Below are positions 47,701 through 56,200 of a DNA stretch of 64,000 bases, one piece after another. The notes beneath the pieces are model-generated. The model was not told the DNA's origin. It was given only the letters and a program-made list of their open reading frames with translations, and ran no database searches. This DNA comes from Mytilisepta virgata (Eukaryota; Mollusca; Bivalvia; Mytilida; Mytilidae), in contig CM051512.1 in the NCBI GenBank assembly GCA_028015205.1, forward strand, positions 23,715,139-23,779,138. Direction: 5' to 3'. A program made the translations under genes and the position numbers. Numbering within the stretch: the stretch's first letter is position 1; each line of letters starts with the position of its first letter.

Positions 47701-48430
47701 ATATTCTATCAACTACTAGTACTTACATTCACAGTGATGTGTATTACATCTCTGCCATTCATATGGTTTACTATCTTGACAGTCTCTGTCACTACCAAAA
47801 TAATTCCACGTTGGATTACTACAGTTTCTGTACCGTACTCGGTAGCCTCCGCCACACGACCTTGTACAATCATGCCAGTTATTCCATGTTGTCCATCCTG
47901 CATCCCCTGAAATTTATAAGAACATTATGATCAAGACTTTTTAATGGACTGCAAATATGTAGCATATCATAGATGCAATAGATTTAAAAATAAGAGTAAA
48001 AATTCAGCTCAAATTAGATTAGTCAGAAATTGAAATTTTAAGATTCTGCTTCAATATATAAATGCCTACTTCGGCTGTTGTAAAATTTCTCATTTCTAAT
48101 CTGAAATTTATTCCTTGATTTTTAAATACTTACGAACACAATGGTATCTGACCCACAAGTCGGCCTCTCCTTCTGTACCACACTGACTGGCTACATTGGC
48201 ATTGGTCACTTCAAACGTGCACGTTGTCGTATTATCACACATGTCCTTGACCCCATAGGTCAAATTATGAAGACAATCGTAATGAGGTTCGAAGTCATAA
48301 GTAACATTGTCAATGATAATATATACAGGTAATGGAGCTATGTAGTCATCGTATGTGTAAGAATCTTCGTGCTCCACCATACATGAAAAAGAGGCAGTCA
48401 GGCCCTCCTTGGAAGTATACTCATAGTATG
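35595..48430 (-). CDS. Unit B: SUEL-TSP1-Cys domain-TSP1-GDxIGW domain-2 cadherin-like repeats-TM protein
   Basis: The CDS is complement(join(35595..35707, 37303..37458, 38214..38373, 39421..39554, 41141..41314, 42019..42236, 42876..42957, 43860..44030, 45173..45247, 45853..46056, 46517..46918, 47727..47906, 48134..48430)), 2366 nt. All junctions are GT-AG and the frame is continuous to TGA. In order it has a SUEL-like lectin domain, TSP1, an unrecognised Cys-rich domain, TSP1, a short Cys exon, a three-exon beta domain, two cadherin-like repeats and a C-terminal transmembrane helix. It should be a type I cell-surface protein whose domains suggest glycan binding and adhesion; that role is inference. 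No signal-peptide exon was found between 48431 and 50028. The 5' end is therefore either missed or lies in unit A, which repeats the same layout 14 kb upstream. Confidence 0.85.
36651..36798. repeat. Hairpin element, second copy of the GAGTTATCTTTTC family
   Basis: Arms AGGAACCAGAGTGAGTTATC and GATAACTCACTCTGGTTCCT enclose the same TAAGGGAGATAAT core as the copy at 15316-15440. It lies between B12 and B11. Confidence 0.9.
36931..37212 (-). repeat. tRNA-derived SINE family 2, full copy
   Basis: On the minus strand it begins GGGGCCTCGGTGGCCGAGTA (Leu/Ser tRNA-like A box) and has a B box GAGTTCGAATCTCACC. Its tail ends in AAACAAACAAACA repeats. Intronic, between B12 and B11. Confidence 0.88.
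37303..37458 (-). CDS. Unit B exon B11: cadherin-like repeat 2, second half
   Basis: It encodes (D)QTIYLKDGEKLDSSTNPEY, then EIYISCFDGTDSTLAFLRVE and ITSDTSDTELPE. The LD...Y.(I/L)....DGTD....L.(V/I).(I/L) pattern is the C-terminal half of a cadherin repeat. Acceptor TTTCAG, donor GTCAGT; 156 nt, phase 1 at both ends. Confidence 0.85.
38214..38373 (-). CDS. Unit B exon B10: cadherin-like repeat 2, first half
   Basis: It encodes PPTFPDMNKVIQVEETDTGE, then LFTFRVEDPSYPADPINCSM and SKTIPDSDIFYLE. P.F......VEE...GE...F.V.D resembles the start of a cadherin repeat, with few Ca-binding residues. Donor GTATGA; phase 0 start, phase 1 end. Confidence 0.85.
38830..39130 (-). repeat. SINE family 1, minus-strand copy
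   Basis: It contains TATTGTTTAACTTCCAGTG, GTCTTTGGTTTGACCTGACC and a degraded tRNA-like head, paralleling the fuller copy at 59600-59957. Confidence 0.75.
39421..39554 (-). CDS. Unit B exon B9: cadherin-like repeat 1, second half
   Basis: It encodes SVHVKDNLLHIVGERNQYHY, then [20 protein letters not shown] and TFNG. The last 75 bases are nearly identical to exon A9 ([15 protein letters not shown] in both). 134 nt, the same length as A9; starts with two bases, ends phase 0; donor GTACAT. Confidence 0.87.
40812..41078 (+). repeat. tRNA-derived SINE family 2, plus-strand copy
   Basis: It begins GGGGCCTCGGTTGCCGAGTG, a Leu/Ser-type tRNA A box, and has GTGAGTTCGAATCTCACCTG as T-arm/B box. The body runs to AACCCAACTAAACAAACAAA. 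Unlike a gene it lacks a proper tRNA 3' end and continues into SINE body. Confidence 0.88.
41141..41314 (-). CDS. Unit B exon B8: cadherin-like repeat 1, first half
   Basis: It encodes TGPYLNMSRYDKTIPDHSPI, then DFSVLDLFFNDTDYADWFRD and YEPEYDNDTYFYFDTFA. It equals A8 in length (174 nt) and phase (1-1), sharing T.PYL..SRY, DY.DF/ADFW and YFY.DT. Donor GTATGT. Confidence 0.86.
42019..42236 (-). CDS. Unit B exon B7: GDxIGW domain, third part
   Basis: It encodes (W)YDWGANILSYDWCNASYNA, then SNPNHRDLRPNYCPTETFKI and ends AIQWTTVN. It shares YD.G..IL.Y..C..SY, D.R.N.CPT.T.KI and GNVVNW with A7. It starts with one base after a phase-2 intron and ends phase 1; several N-x-S/T sites. Confidence 0.87.
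42324..42723 (-). repeat. TGTGTCGCCTGCGG-type repeat, minus copy
   Basis: It carries AATGTGTGAGTCTTCCAAGG at one end and CCGCAGGCAACACA at the other, with two tandem blocks containing AAGGTTAATGCACAGAGAAA. Related copies: 1859-2262, 4136-4510, 50474-51257. Confidence 0.85.
42876..42957 (-). CDS. Unit B exon B6: GDxIGW domain, second part
   Basis: It encodes ADLNKINTYIPPDDERITIV then AGDFIGW. The GDFIGW(Y) string spans the phase-2 intron into B7 exactly as GDLIGWY does in A6/A7. Donor GTTAGT; 82 nt. Confidence 0.85.
42993..43197. repeat. Palindromic MITE, second copy of ACTGTAAATTCAG family
   Basis: It begins TACTGTAAATTCAG and ends GAAATTACAGTA, with TGCGATTTTAATTTTTGCGA inside. It is preceded by an (AT)n run at about 42968-42989. 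Confidence 0.8.
43198..43859 (-). other. Intron between B5 and B6; no gene
   Basis: Simple-sequence runs (TTTTTTAGTTTTTTAGTTTT-like) and no coding signature. The introns 44031-45172, 45248-45852, 46919-47726, 56170-56910 and 63224-63934 are likewise without recognised features. Confidence 0.5.
43860..44030 (-). CDS. Unit B exon B5: GDxIGW domain, first part
   Basis: It encodes (G)NAYILESDIHIVSCCGLIA, then KWTFYPVSVGTLKFVVWRSI and GVDGYREVVGTNAVNLT. The CCG.I..W.F.....GTLK..VWR....Y.(E)V(V/I)GTN pattern is shared with A5. I recall similar strings in other lophotrochozoan surface proteins but cannot name a Pfam family. Donor GTTCGA; 171 nt, phase 1-1. Confidence 0.87.
45173..45247 (-). CDS. 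Unit B exon B4: short exon after TSP1
   Basis: It encodes (Y)CEDKTYSYIDITNLTLGPV then NETEE. 75 nt, same length and phases as A4. Its single Cys could pair with the last Cys of the TSP1 exon. Donor GTATAT. Confidence 0.8.
45853..46056 (-). CDS. Unit B exon B3: TSP1 repeat
   Basis: It encodes (I)PQWSQWTQWSDCTLPCGRG, then KQIRTRYCEHESTTDDGYEF and more. A W-x2-W-x2-W motif (C-mannosylation type) precedes C...C.RG. The O-fucose consensus Cys-x2-(S/T)-Cys-Gly is broken (CTLPCG), unlike A3. 204 nt, identical in length to A3, six Cys, phase 1-1. Confidence 0.92.
46517..46918 (-). CDS. Unit B exon B2: unrecognised Cys-rich domain
   Basis: This single 402-nt exon encodes 133 complete codons with Cys/Trp/Tyr-rich motifs: YTCRNDWFSPVC, HGCAWDYNTDDYW, CENHHDCDI, HCGWGWLTCSRT, NRYISFCGVLYWGYSC. 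A2 preserves most Cys and the NRY(I/L)S(F/Y)CG(V/I)(L/V)YW motif. I do not recognise the family. Phase 1-1 with TSP1 exons on both sides, so it behaves as a mobile module. Confidence 0.88.
47727..47906 (-). CDS. Unit B exon B1: TSP1 repeat
   Basis: It encodes (R)DAGWTTWNNWHDCTRSCGG, then GYRVRYRNCSNPTWNYFGSD and ends RCNTHHCE. It has W-x2-W-x2-W, intact O-fucose motif CTRSCG and the six-Cys TSP1 pattern. 180 nt, phase 1-1; donor GTAAGT. Confidence 0.93.
48134..48430 (-). CDS. Unit B exon B0: SUEL-like lectin domain
   Basis: The 98-codon exon reads YYEYTSKEGLTASFSCMVEH and ends DLWVRYHCV. The C.....TC.F.V.N.N....CGT.G...LWVRYHC pattern resembles the C-terminal half of SUEL (rhamnose/galactose-binding lectin) domains, although the YGR motif is not evident. 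SUEL plus TSP1 also occurs in cnidarian rhamnospondins. It begins with two bases, so a preceding exon ending with one base is needed. Confidence 0.7.
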
Positions 48431-48509
48431 CTATAAAAGTATAATATGGCTAATTATTTTATATTCTGAATTCAGGCAAAATAAGTTTAGAATTTTTTAT
48501 CACAATTTG

Positions 48510-48660
48510 GAACTAGAGTTAGGGAGATATAAGAAAATTCCACGTCAAAACAGATTATGTAAATTCTGTAATCAAAATTCTGTTATAGATGATGAAACAC
48601 ATTTCTTTCTTAATTGTAATAAAAATTCTGACTTGCGCAAATTTTTTTGTCCAAGTGCAC
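48510..48660 (+). pseudogene. LINE reverse-transcriptase C-terminal fragment
   Basis: One frame reads ELELGRYKKIPRQNRLCKFC and then NQNSVIDDETHFFLNCNKN. GRY..IPR..R.C.FC....(I/V).DE.HF...C is the typical C-terminal zinc-knuckle-like tail of non-LTR retrotransposon proteins. It is broken beyond this point. The 49440-49645 stretch ending GACAATAAAATTTTGAATTTG may be the LINE 3' end, separated by later insertions. Confidence 0.75.
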
Positions 48661-48835
48661 ATTGAGAGATTATAATAATCAGTCATGGTCTAAGATGTGA
48701 GATGGGACAATTCCACCTGAGGGTTCACATTTTCCAGCCATTAACGTGGCTTGCCGAGTTTCTGATGATAGAAGATGTGAACCCGAGGGTGGAATTGTCC
48801 AGTCCCACATTTTTTACCATGACTGATTATTTTTC
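48660..48835. repeat. Foldback element (AATCAGTCATGG...)
   Basis: AATCAGTCATGGTCTAAGATG and GGGACAATTCCACCTGAGGG pair with CCCGAGGGTGGAATTGTCC and TACCATGACTGATTA. It inserts right after the LINE fragment. TGTGAGA-type sequence recurs to about 49215, so the full element may be longer. Confidence 0.8.
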
Positions 48836-49253
48836 TCACATTTCTCGGTTGAATATTTAAAGAAATAAACATGGCCGCCATGACATGAAAATGCACTCTA
48901 TTAAACTAGACAACCTAGTGCAAAATAAGTTACATATTTGAAAAGATCGTATGCGTTTTGGTTTTGTACCAAAGGTACAAAACTTTAAAAAGATATCTTT
49001 TAGGTTGAGCTTCAGGGATTTTCAAATTGAACTGATGTTAATTTCGACGTTGTCGTACCATTTGTGCGAAGTTGTGTGTTTTCTGACGTTCTAGCATTGT
49101 GACGTGATGTTTTTTTTGCATTGTTACGTCAAGGTAGATCATGTGATGTGAGATGCATGAATCTCACACCGGTGTCTCACACAGAAAATGACTGTCCCAA
49201 ACACACAGAAATGTGAGAAATACTAATCACAACTCAAATTTTGATAAATTGAA

Positions 49254-49433
49254 TACAGTCAATTCTCGTTATGTCGAATCCATTGGGACCTGAAAATCTA
49301 GTTCGACTTGAGGGAAAATTTAAGATATCAGGAGTAAATCTGTTTAGTTACTGCTGTTGAGGGTCCAAACAGATAATTCGAGTTACCCGGAATTTCTACA
49401 TAAATGTGTTCAAGATAATGAGAGTCAACTGTA
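49254..49433. mobile_element. 180-bp MITE, second copy of TACAGTCAA family
   Basis: It is the same length and nearly the same sequence as 10721-10900 (TATGTCGAATCCATTGGGAC, CTGTTGAGGGTCCAAACAGA). Confidence 0.88.
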
Positions 49434-49712
49434 TAATATTAAATCCAACAAATTTTAGACAGGTACAAGGTCTAGGATCCTTTATTAAACAATCAATACA
49501 ATTAAGGACACGGGACTCTCAAGACTCTACCCATCTCTTAATTTGTTGTCTGCTATGTTTCACTATATTTCATGTTTTGTTATTGAATATATATGTTGTT
49601 TGTCACGAGTCTTATTGACTTATATGACAATAAAATTTTGAATTTGAATTTATTATCATGTATTTTACTCTGAGATTGTCAGTCAAAACATAACAGAATA
49701 AACTACTTGCAT

Positions 49713-49998
49713 TTAAGGTGGTACCCATGCAACACCTTGACTAAAATAAAATTGGCTCGTTTAATTTTCATAAAATTTTTAGGAAATATTTACTTTGACC
49801 TGTTGACATAAATGTTGATTTTTTTTAGTAAATAGAATTTAAAACTTTGCGGGAATAATTTCATTGAATATATAGCAGTTTGGCAAACATCAATTTTGAT
49901 CATAGAGAAGCTTAACGTCTCTTTACTTACTAAATTTGATGAAAACGCTCTGGTGATTTTTAAGAGTTATCTCCCTGTAGTGTTGGGTACCACCTTAA
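49713..49998. mobile_element. MITE with TTAAGGTGGTACCC termini
   Basis: The left TTAAGGTGGTACCC and right GGGTACCACCTTAA are perfect inverted repeats. The interior (TTGGCTCGTTTAATTTTCAT, ATAGCAGTTTGGCAAACA) matches the copy at 4959-5241. Confidence 0.9.
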
Positions 49999-50028
49999 AT
50001 AATACAACATTTCTTTTCAAATGACACC

Positions 50029-50192
50029 TTAAATAAATAACGTACTAGGGTAAAGAATAATATGTTCTATGAGATCTATTGTGAGAGTTGTCCAAACTTT
50101 GTCTGTACCATCACTAACCCATAGTGTTAACACATACTGGCTGACAGTGTCAAAATCAAGGTCAGCCCAATCATACAGAAAAATTGTTCTAT
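50029..50192 (-). CDS. Unit A exon A11: cadherin-like repeat 2, second half, stop or donor
   Basis: It encodes (N)[19 protein letters not shown], then [20 protein letters not shown] and [13 protein letters not shown]...Y.L.L.VSDGTD is a better cadherin signature than B11. Read through, STLFI and TAA follow. Splicing at 50046 (CCTA|GTACGT) gives a 147-nt exon with phase 1-1, the same as B11. Confidence 0.85.
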
Positions 50193-53100
50193 CTGAAAAT
50201 AAATTAAAAAAAATGCATGATTTATTCTGATAAAACTCAAATTTCGATTAAATTCTCTGGATTTAATACTTACATGTATATTTTATTGGACTCCAATTAA
50301 ATCATGGTTTTTGTTCCTGCAGTGATTTTTTTATCCAGAAACCTAAGTTTTAAACAAAATGCAAACTTCCTTAGCTAAATGTGGTTATAACTAGAAAGTT
50401 TGCAAAGCAAAAAAATTTTGCATCATCAAAAATCATCATATGATTAATAGAGATGAAAATATTAAATATATAAAAAAATGTGTGAGTCTTCCAAGGAAGA
50501 AATGTGTCGCCTGCGGACGTCAATTTTTAAAAAAGATATTAAAATGTTCTAAAAATGAAATATATATGCACACCTTTGCATTAAGGTTAATGCACAGAGA
50601 AAGTTTCATCAATTGCTTTGAGTGGTTATGGAGTAGTTGAGGATAGAAGTTTTGAACCCCCCCCTTTTTTCAAAAATGTAAATTTTTACAAAAAAAAAAT
50701 TAAAATTTTCTAAAAATGAAGAATATATGCAAATCTGTGCATTAAGGTTAATGCACAGAAAGTTTCATCAAATTCCTTTGAGCGGTTATGGGGTAGTTGA
50801 GGAGAGCAGTTTTGACCCCCCCCCCCCTTTTTTGTTCAAAAAATGTCAATTTTTACAAAAAAAATTAAATTTTTCTAAAAATGAAATAAATATTCACACC
50901 TGTGCATTAAGGGTAGTGCACAGAGAAAATCAAATTCCTTTGAGCGATTCTGGAGTAGTAGAGGATAGAAGTTTTGCCCTCCCTTTTTTGCAAAAATGTC
51001 AATTTTTACCCCAAAAAAATTTAAATTTTCTAAAAATGAAATATATATGCACACCTGTGCATTAAGGTTAATGCCCTGTGCATTAAGGTTAATGCACAGA
51101 GAAAGTTTCATCAAAATCCTTTGAGCGTTTTATGAGTAGTAAAGGATAGAAGAAAAGTGTGACGACGGAAGAGGACACAAGACGCAGGACGACGCAAGAC
51201 GCAAGAAGACAGATAGTGATCCCTATGTGTCGACCATGCGTTCCGCAGGCGACACAAAAAAAAAATTCAATAATTTTATATACTAAGTATTTTCAACCAT
51301 GTCGGACTATACTGACTCTGTTGTATTATGTTTGTGTTTTGTGCTCTTCTGTGTTATATTTTGTGTGGAGTTCTGTCATTGGGTGGCTTTGCTTGATTGA
51401 TATGTCACTGTTGACCTTTCCTGTTATCCATGTTGTTGTTTATTCTTCCTTTATACTTTACAGACTAAGAATGAAAGTTACATACTCTTTAGATAAAAGA
51501 AATTTGTAGATGGACTGTAACTATCAACATCCCAGGTCAATGTATCATTGTCTGCATCATCTAGTCCAAATGTATAAACCTCTCCTCCCCATTGTATCTC
51601 AGATATATTTACTGCCCCTGGCAAATCTGTAAACACTGGAGCCTAAATTCAATAAAAAAAAATCAAATGCTAAATGTCTGTTTTCTTCCATAAATGGATG
51701 TTTTCAGTAGGAGTTGAGCCATGGAAGATCACTGCATGTGCATCGATCTCCCACTTTTATGACGTCCAATCAGAATTATTTTGTCATATGTTGTGTAAGA
51801 TTATTTAACTTCATCGACTGTGAACAATGAATTTACCTAGGTACAGGAAACCTAAAAATCAAGTATTTACGGTAGAAATAGGTACTTATACTCGTTCAAT
51901 AGTGATAAACTGGACAATTTTCAACTCTTTTTTAAAATTCAACCTCTTTCCCCTCATTCTGCTGCAAACCACTTGGGAAAGACATGAATTTTAAAAACTT
52001 GTCGAAGATTTTCCAGCCTACCTTTGAACTCGTGTTAGAACCTATTAATCTTTTATATTTTTTTTTTTTAGTTAAATAATGCGCAAGCGTTCTTTAAAAA
52101 GATATCTCTCACAACAATAGTAAAGAATTACTATACAAATGAATATAATTTAATTTGATTTGAATATTGCATTTTAATTGGCTGAAAAGTGTAAACCAAC
52201 ATTGGTTATTCTTTATAACCTGATTTGGTCTTATGACATCACAAATGGATTAATCTGCCACTTGTAAATTCAAATAGTCCCAATGAATCGAGGAATCATT
52301 GTACCTCTGTTTGAAAATTAAATTATAAGGAATGTTTCCAATTTTGAACAGGTTATACTTCAATAACTTGGTTTGGGTCAGTTTACACATTCATAAGCCG
52401 CTTCACACATTTATTAGGCATAAACTGACCCAAACCAGGTTATATCATATTACCTGTTCAAAAATTGGAAACACTCCTTAAATAAATCTCTAAATTTTTA
52501 ACTGTCTGTACTGTACCCCGTGTATCGATCATGATGTACCCAAAACATTTTCTGAATAATTAACTTGTGAAAACCAAACACCTGTGTACTCATTAGAACA
52601 AAACCAATTAAAGAACCTTTGTGAGCACACTCACATACCCCACGTCTTCATATTGTCACTGGAGAAACAAAATCTCACTTCACAAGCAAAATGAACACAA
52701 TCAAATGCTTACCTTCACATATTTATTATAATTTGAATGGCAGCATAAAAATCATGATCTGCTGAACAACAGACACTTCAAAGTCTCGATCTCCTGATTT
52801 TGTTTCAAAGGAGCTGCGATGACAAACTACTGTTCAGTATATTTTGGGGAATTTAAATTCCAAGTGAGAGGAGTCAACAGTAATAGTATAGAGAGGCAAA
52901 TAAGTTCAAAGGGGCGTAACTCCTGGAAAAAAAATTGAATCGTAATTTCCTGTTGATATGCACATCTACGTAGTATGTCCTTATTATCTGAAAAGGTTTC
53001 ATGAAATTCTGCTGTGTGGTTTGAGAGGAGTTGCAATGACAAACTGTTGCAGTAGTACATTAAAGTAAATAAGTTCAAAGGGGCGTAACTCCTAGAAAAA

Positions 53101-53237
53101 AATTTAATCACAATTTCCTGTCGATATGCACAACTACATAGTATGCCCTTATTATCTAAAAAGGTTTCATGAAATTCTGTTGTGTGGTTTGAGAGGAGTT
53201 GCGATGACAAGAAACAGGACTGACGGACTGACGGATG

Positions 53238-53272
<35 letters not shown>

Positions 53273-56200
53273 CCGTTGCGTGGGGTATAATTATATCAAA
53301 GGGGATAAACAGGTTTGCATTTTTAGGTGAGCTGACTTTACAAGATATGCTGTTTAACTACATACTGAGTTGTACGTTGTTATGGTAACAGTTCCTGTGA
53401 CTCTGTTATAACAAGAATCTTGTGCCCATGCTGTATATTTGTAATAATGATACTTGGTTCCAACCTCATGAGGTAATTTTGTCTTCACTCGGATACTTTC
53501 TGAAATTAAGAAAAGTTTAAAATCTTTATTTTTTTACAAGAACCAACAAAGATGATATTAAATAATTTTTTGGACAAACAATACAGTCTTAAATAAAAAT
53601 TGTCTTCATCAGGTACATAATTATGTATTATTAATGTTAAAAAATAATTCATTTTTACCTTATTCACTGCAAATAACACATTTTACTAGAAAAAAGTATT
53701 ATATGCCATAAATAGACTCACAGAATTTAAAATAATATAAAATATGACAATAAAAATCCTCCAGGTCAGCTGTGGGTAATTTATCACATACACGACCCAA
53801 CCTCTAGAACTTAAATATTCTATGGAAAAATCACCGTTGAATATTTGATGTTCCTGTTCCCATTGTTGCGGTGCATGCGTCTAAACCGAGCGGATAATAA
53901 AGTAAATTGAAACAAGAAGCTTTAAATATCAAATTATCAGTTCAATCAACATAAAAATAATATTATTCAACAAGATATCACAGTCAAAACCCTGCATAAT
54001 GTTAGTGATCAGCAATAAATACAATAAATGGATTAAAAATACTTTAACAGTTTCATATCGAAAATCAGGACAAAAATAAATATCGGGTTGCTAAAAATAA
54101 TTTGGTGATTTCCAACACTGAAAATCTGTCACGGCCTTCACCGTTACAAGACAGACAAATCAGTGATAAATAATGAAATAATATTAATAGTTCAATAAAT
54201 ATGATTATAAAATTAACCTGAAATCCAAAATATGCCAAAGACAGGTCAGGAGATCGAAACACGTCCGATCTCTGGGAAAGCAAATTCCAAACTACCAAGA
54301 TGTAGATTTCAAATGCCAAGATGTTGCTAATAAACAACTTCACGAAACATTTAGCGCCATATACTATGTTTTCGCGGACCTCGTAACTTTGAGAATATCA
54401 CTGACATCAATAAATGCAAATTCATATATACAAAACAACAAGATTATACATTTATTCATAACCAAGGAGCACGCAAACTTTAAATAGCTTTCCGGTTCAA
54501 AATGATATTTATAGTAAACAAAGAGAGATAACTCCAGCGGTAAAGTGTTGTAAACAGATGAGCAAAGATCATCAAGTCATATGACGTACGCAGTTTCGCT
54601 AATCCTTTGACAATAAAACATCATTAGAATTAATCAACATTAATAAATAAAAAATGGGCATACTTTAATGTAATGGAAAACACGTTATTTACCACTAAAC
54701 GGCACAATTTATTGAAGATATGTCTAAATACCACGTTGCAACTTCAATTTTCACAACACCATTAACTATGATCAAAATTTGAAAATTTTCAACGGATAAT
54801 GCATGATCAACTTTTTAATACACACTTGGAATATGTAATATCACCATTCCAATTAGCTTTGATCAACTTCCAAAAATCATACCTGAAATATGTATTAGGA
54901 CATAACAATTATGCCTGGTGGTATCTAAGTAGACATAATCGTAGGGATCATACATCAATCCCTTATCTGTCCAAAAATCTGCCTTATCAGCATCAGTGAA
55001 ATAAAAACTTTTGACATATGAATCTATACCATGAGAACCTGGGATTGAAACAAGGTATCTACACATAATGAAATATGTATTAGGACATAAAACTTACGCC
55101 TTGTGGTATCTAAGTAAAAATAATCATGGGTATCATACATCATTCCATAATCTGTCCAAAAATCTGCCTTATCAGCATCAGTGAAATAAAAATCTATAAC
55201 GTATTCATCTATACCATGGGCATCTGGGATGGAAACACTGTATCTACTCAAACTGAGATATGGCTTAGTGTCTGAAATTAAGAAATATCTATTAGTATGT
55301 ATAATAACATTTTATATCATGGGAAAAACCAGAAATTAGCTGTCAAATTTGTTTCATTTACCTTGAGTTCATTTTCGATCATTACTATTTGGAGCTGTCC
55401 AGCTTTCATACTTTGCAAAAATAATAAACCAGATTTTTTTCCATTAGAAAATCCAGTTAAAAATATACAGTTAACTTCTATTATCTCAAACAATAATTTG
55501 TAATAACAAGAACTTTGAGTTATCAAAAGTTAAATATAATGCAAACTGTTATCATAGGACGCCCAAAAATATCGTTTGAGAAGTTTTGAAATAAAAGATC
55601 ATGTGAGCAATCTATAAGTTGAAACATCTGTGATCAAATTTTTGTGTATGAAATATCTCAAGGAATTATTTGTTTTTTAGGAAATGGACGGCACACTAAA
55701 CTCCGAAACATACAAATGAACCAAAATTAAAAAAAACACACAAGACTAACAAAGGCTAGAGGTTCCTACAAACCTTCTATTAAAGTAGTTCTGATCAGGA
55801 ATTAACAGAATATGATGGGTTGAAGTCAGTTTATCTATAAATTAATAGATGTTTGTTATCTGATGGAATGCATTTGAATGTTTAATTTAGTATCTGATCT
55901 ATTATAAGTTGGAAAGATTAGGTTTCTAATTGGTGTACCCAATTTATTACAACTTACTTGTAGTGGTTTGATATCTGATGGAATACACCCTGTCTATAAT
56001 TGCTGTGCTTGTCCAATTCACAACATTACCCTCCATTGGTTCATATGTACTAATTTTATAAGTCTTTGTCGGGCAAGTATTTTGTCTGAAATCTGCGTGA
56101 TCATCCGTGGATGGATCATACGTTGAATCACACGTTGTATACCCTAATATATCTCTACCATCATCGTACCTATGAAAATATTCAAAATAATTGTTTCTTA

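Larger units (their letters stand above)
48431..50028. other. Gap between the two units: nested repeats, no minus-strand start exon found
   Basis: The space holds a LINE fragment, a foldback element, the second 180-bp MITE and a TTAAGGTGG MITE. I looked for a short minus-strand exon with a signal peptide ending in phase 1 and did not find one. That absence matters for deciding whether unit B is a separate gene. Confidence 0.6.

Noticed and set aside
51159..51509. 116-codon plus-strand frame
   Set aside because: It begins in a dispersed repeat and runs into the antisense of exon A10's edge, with no protein signature.
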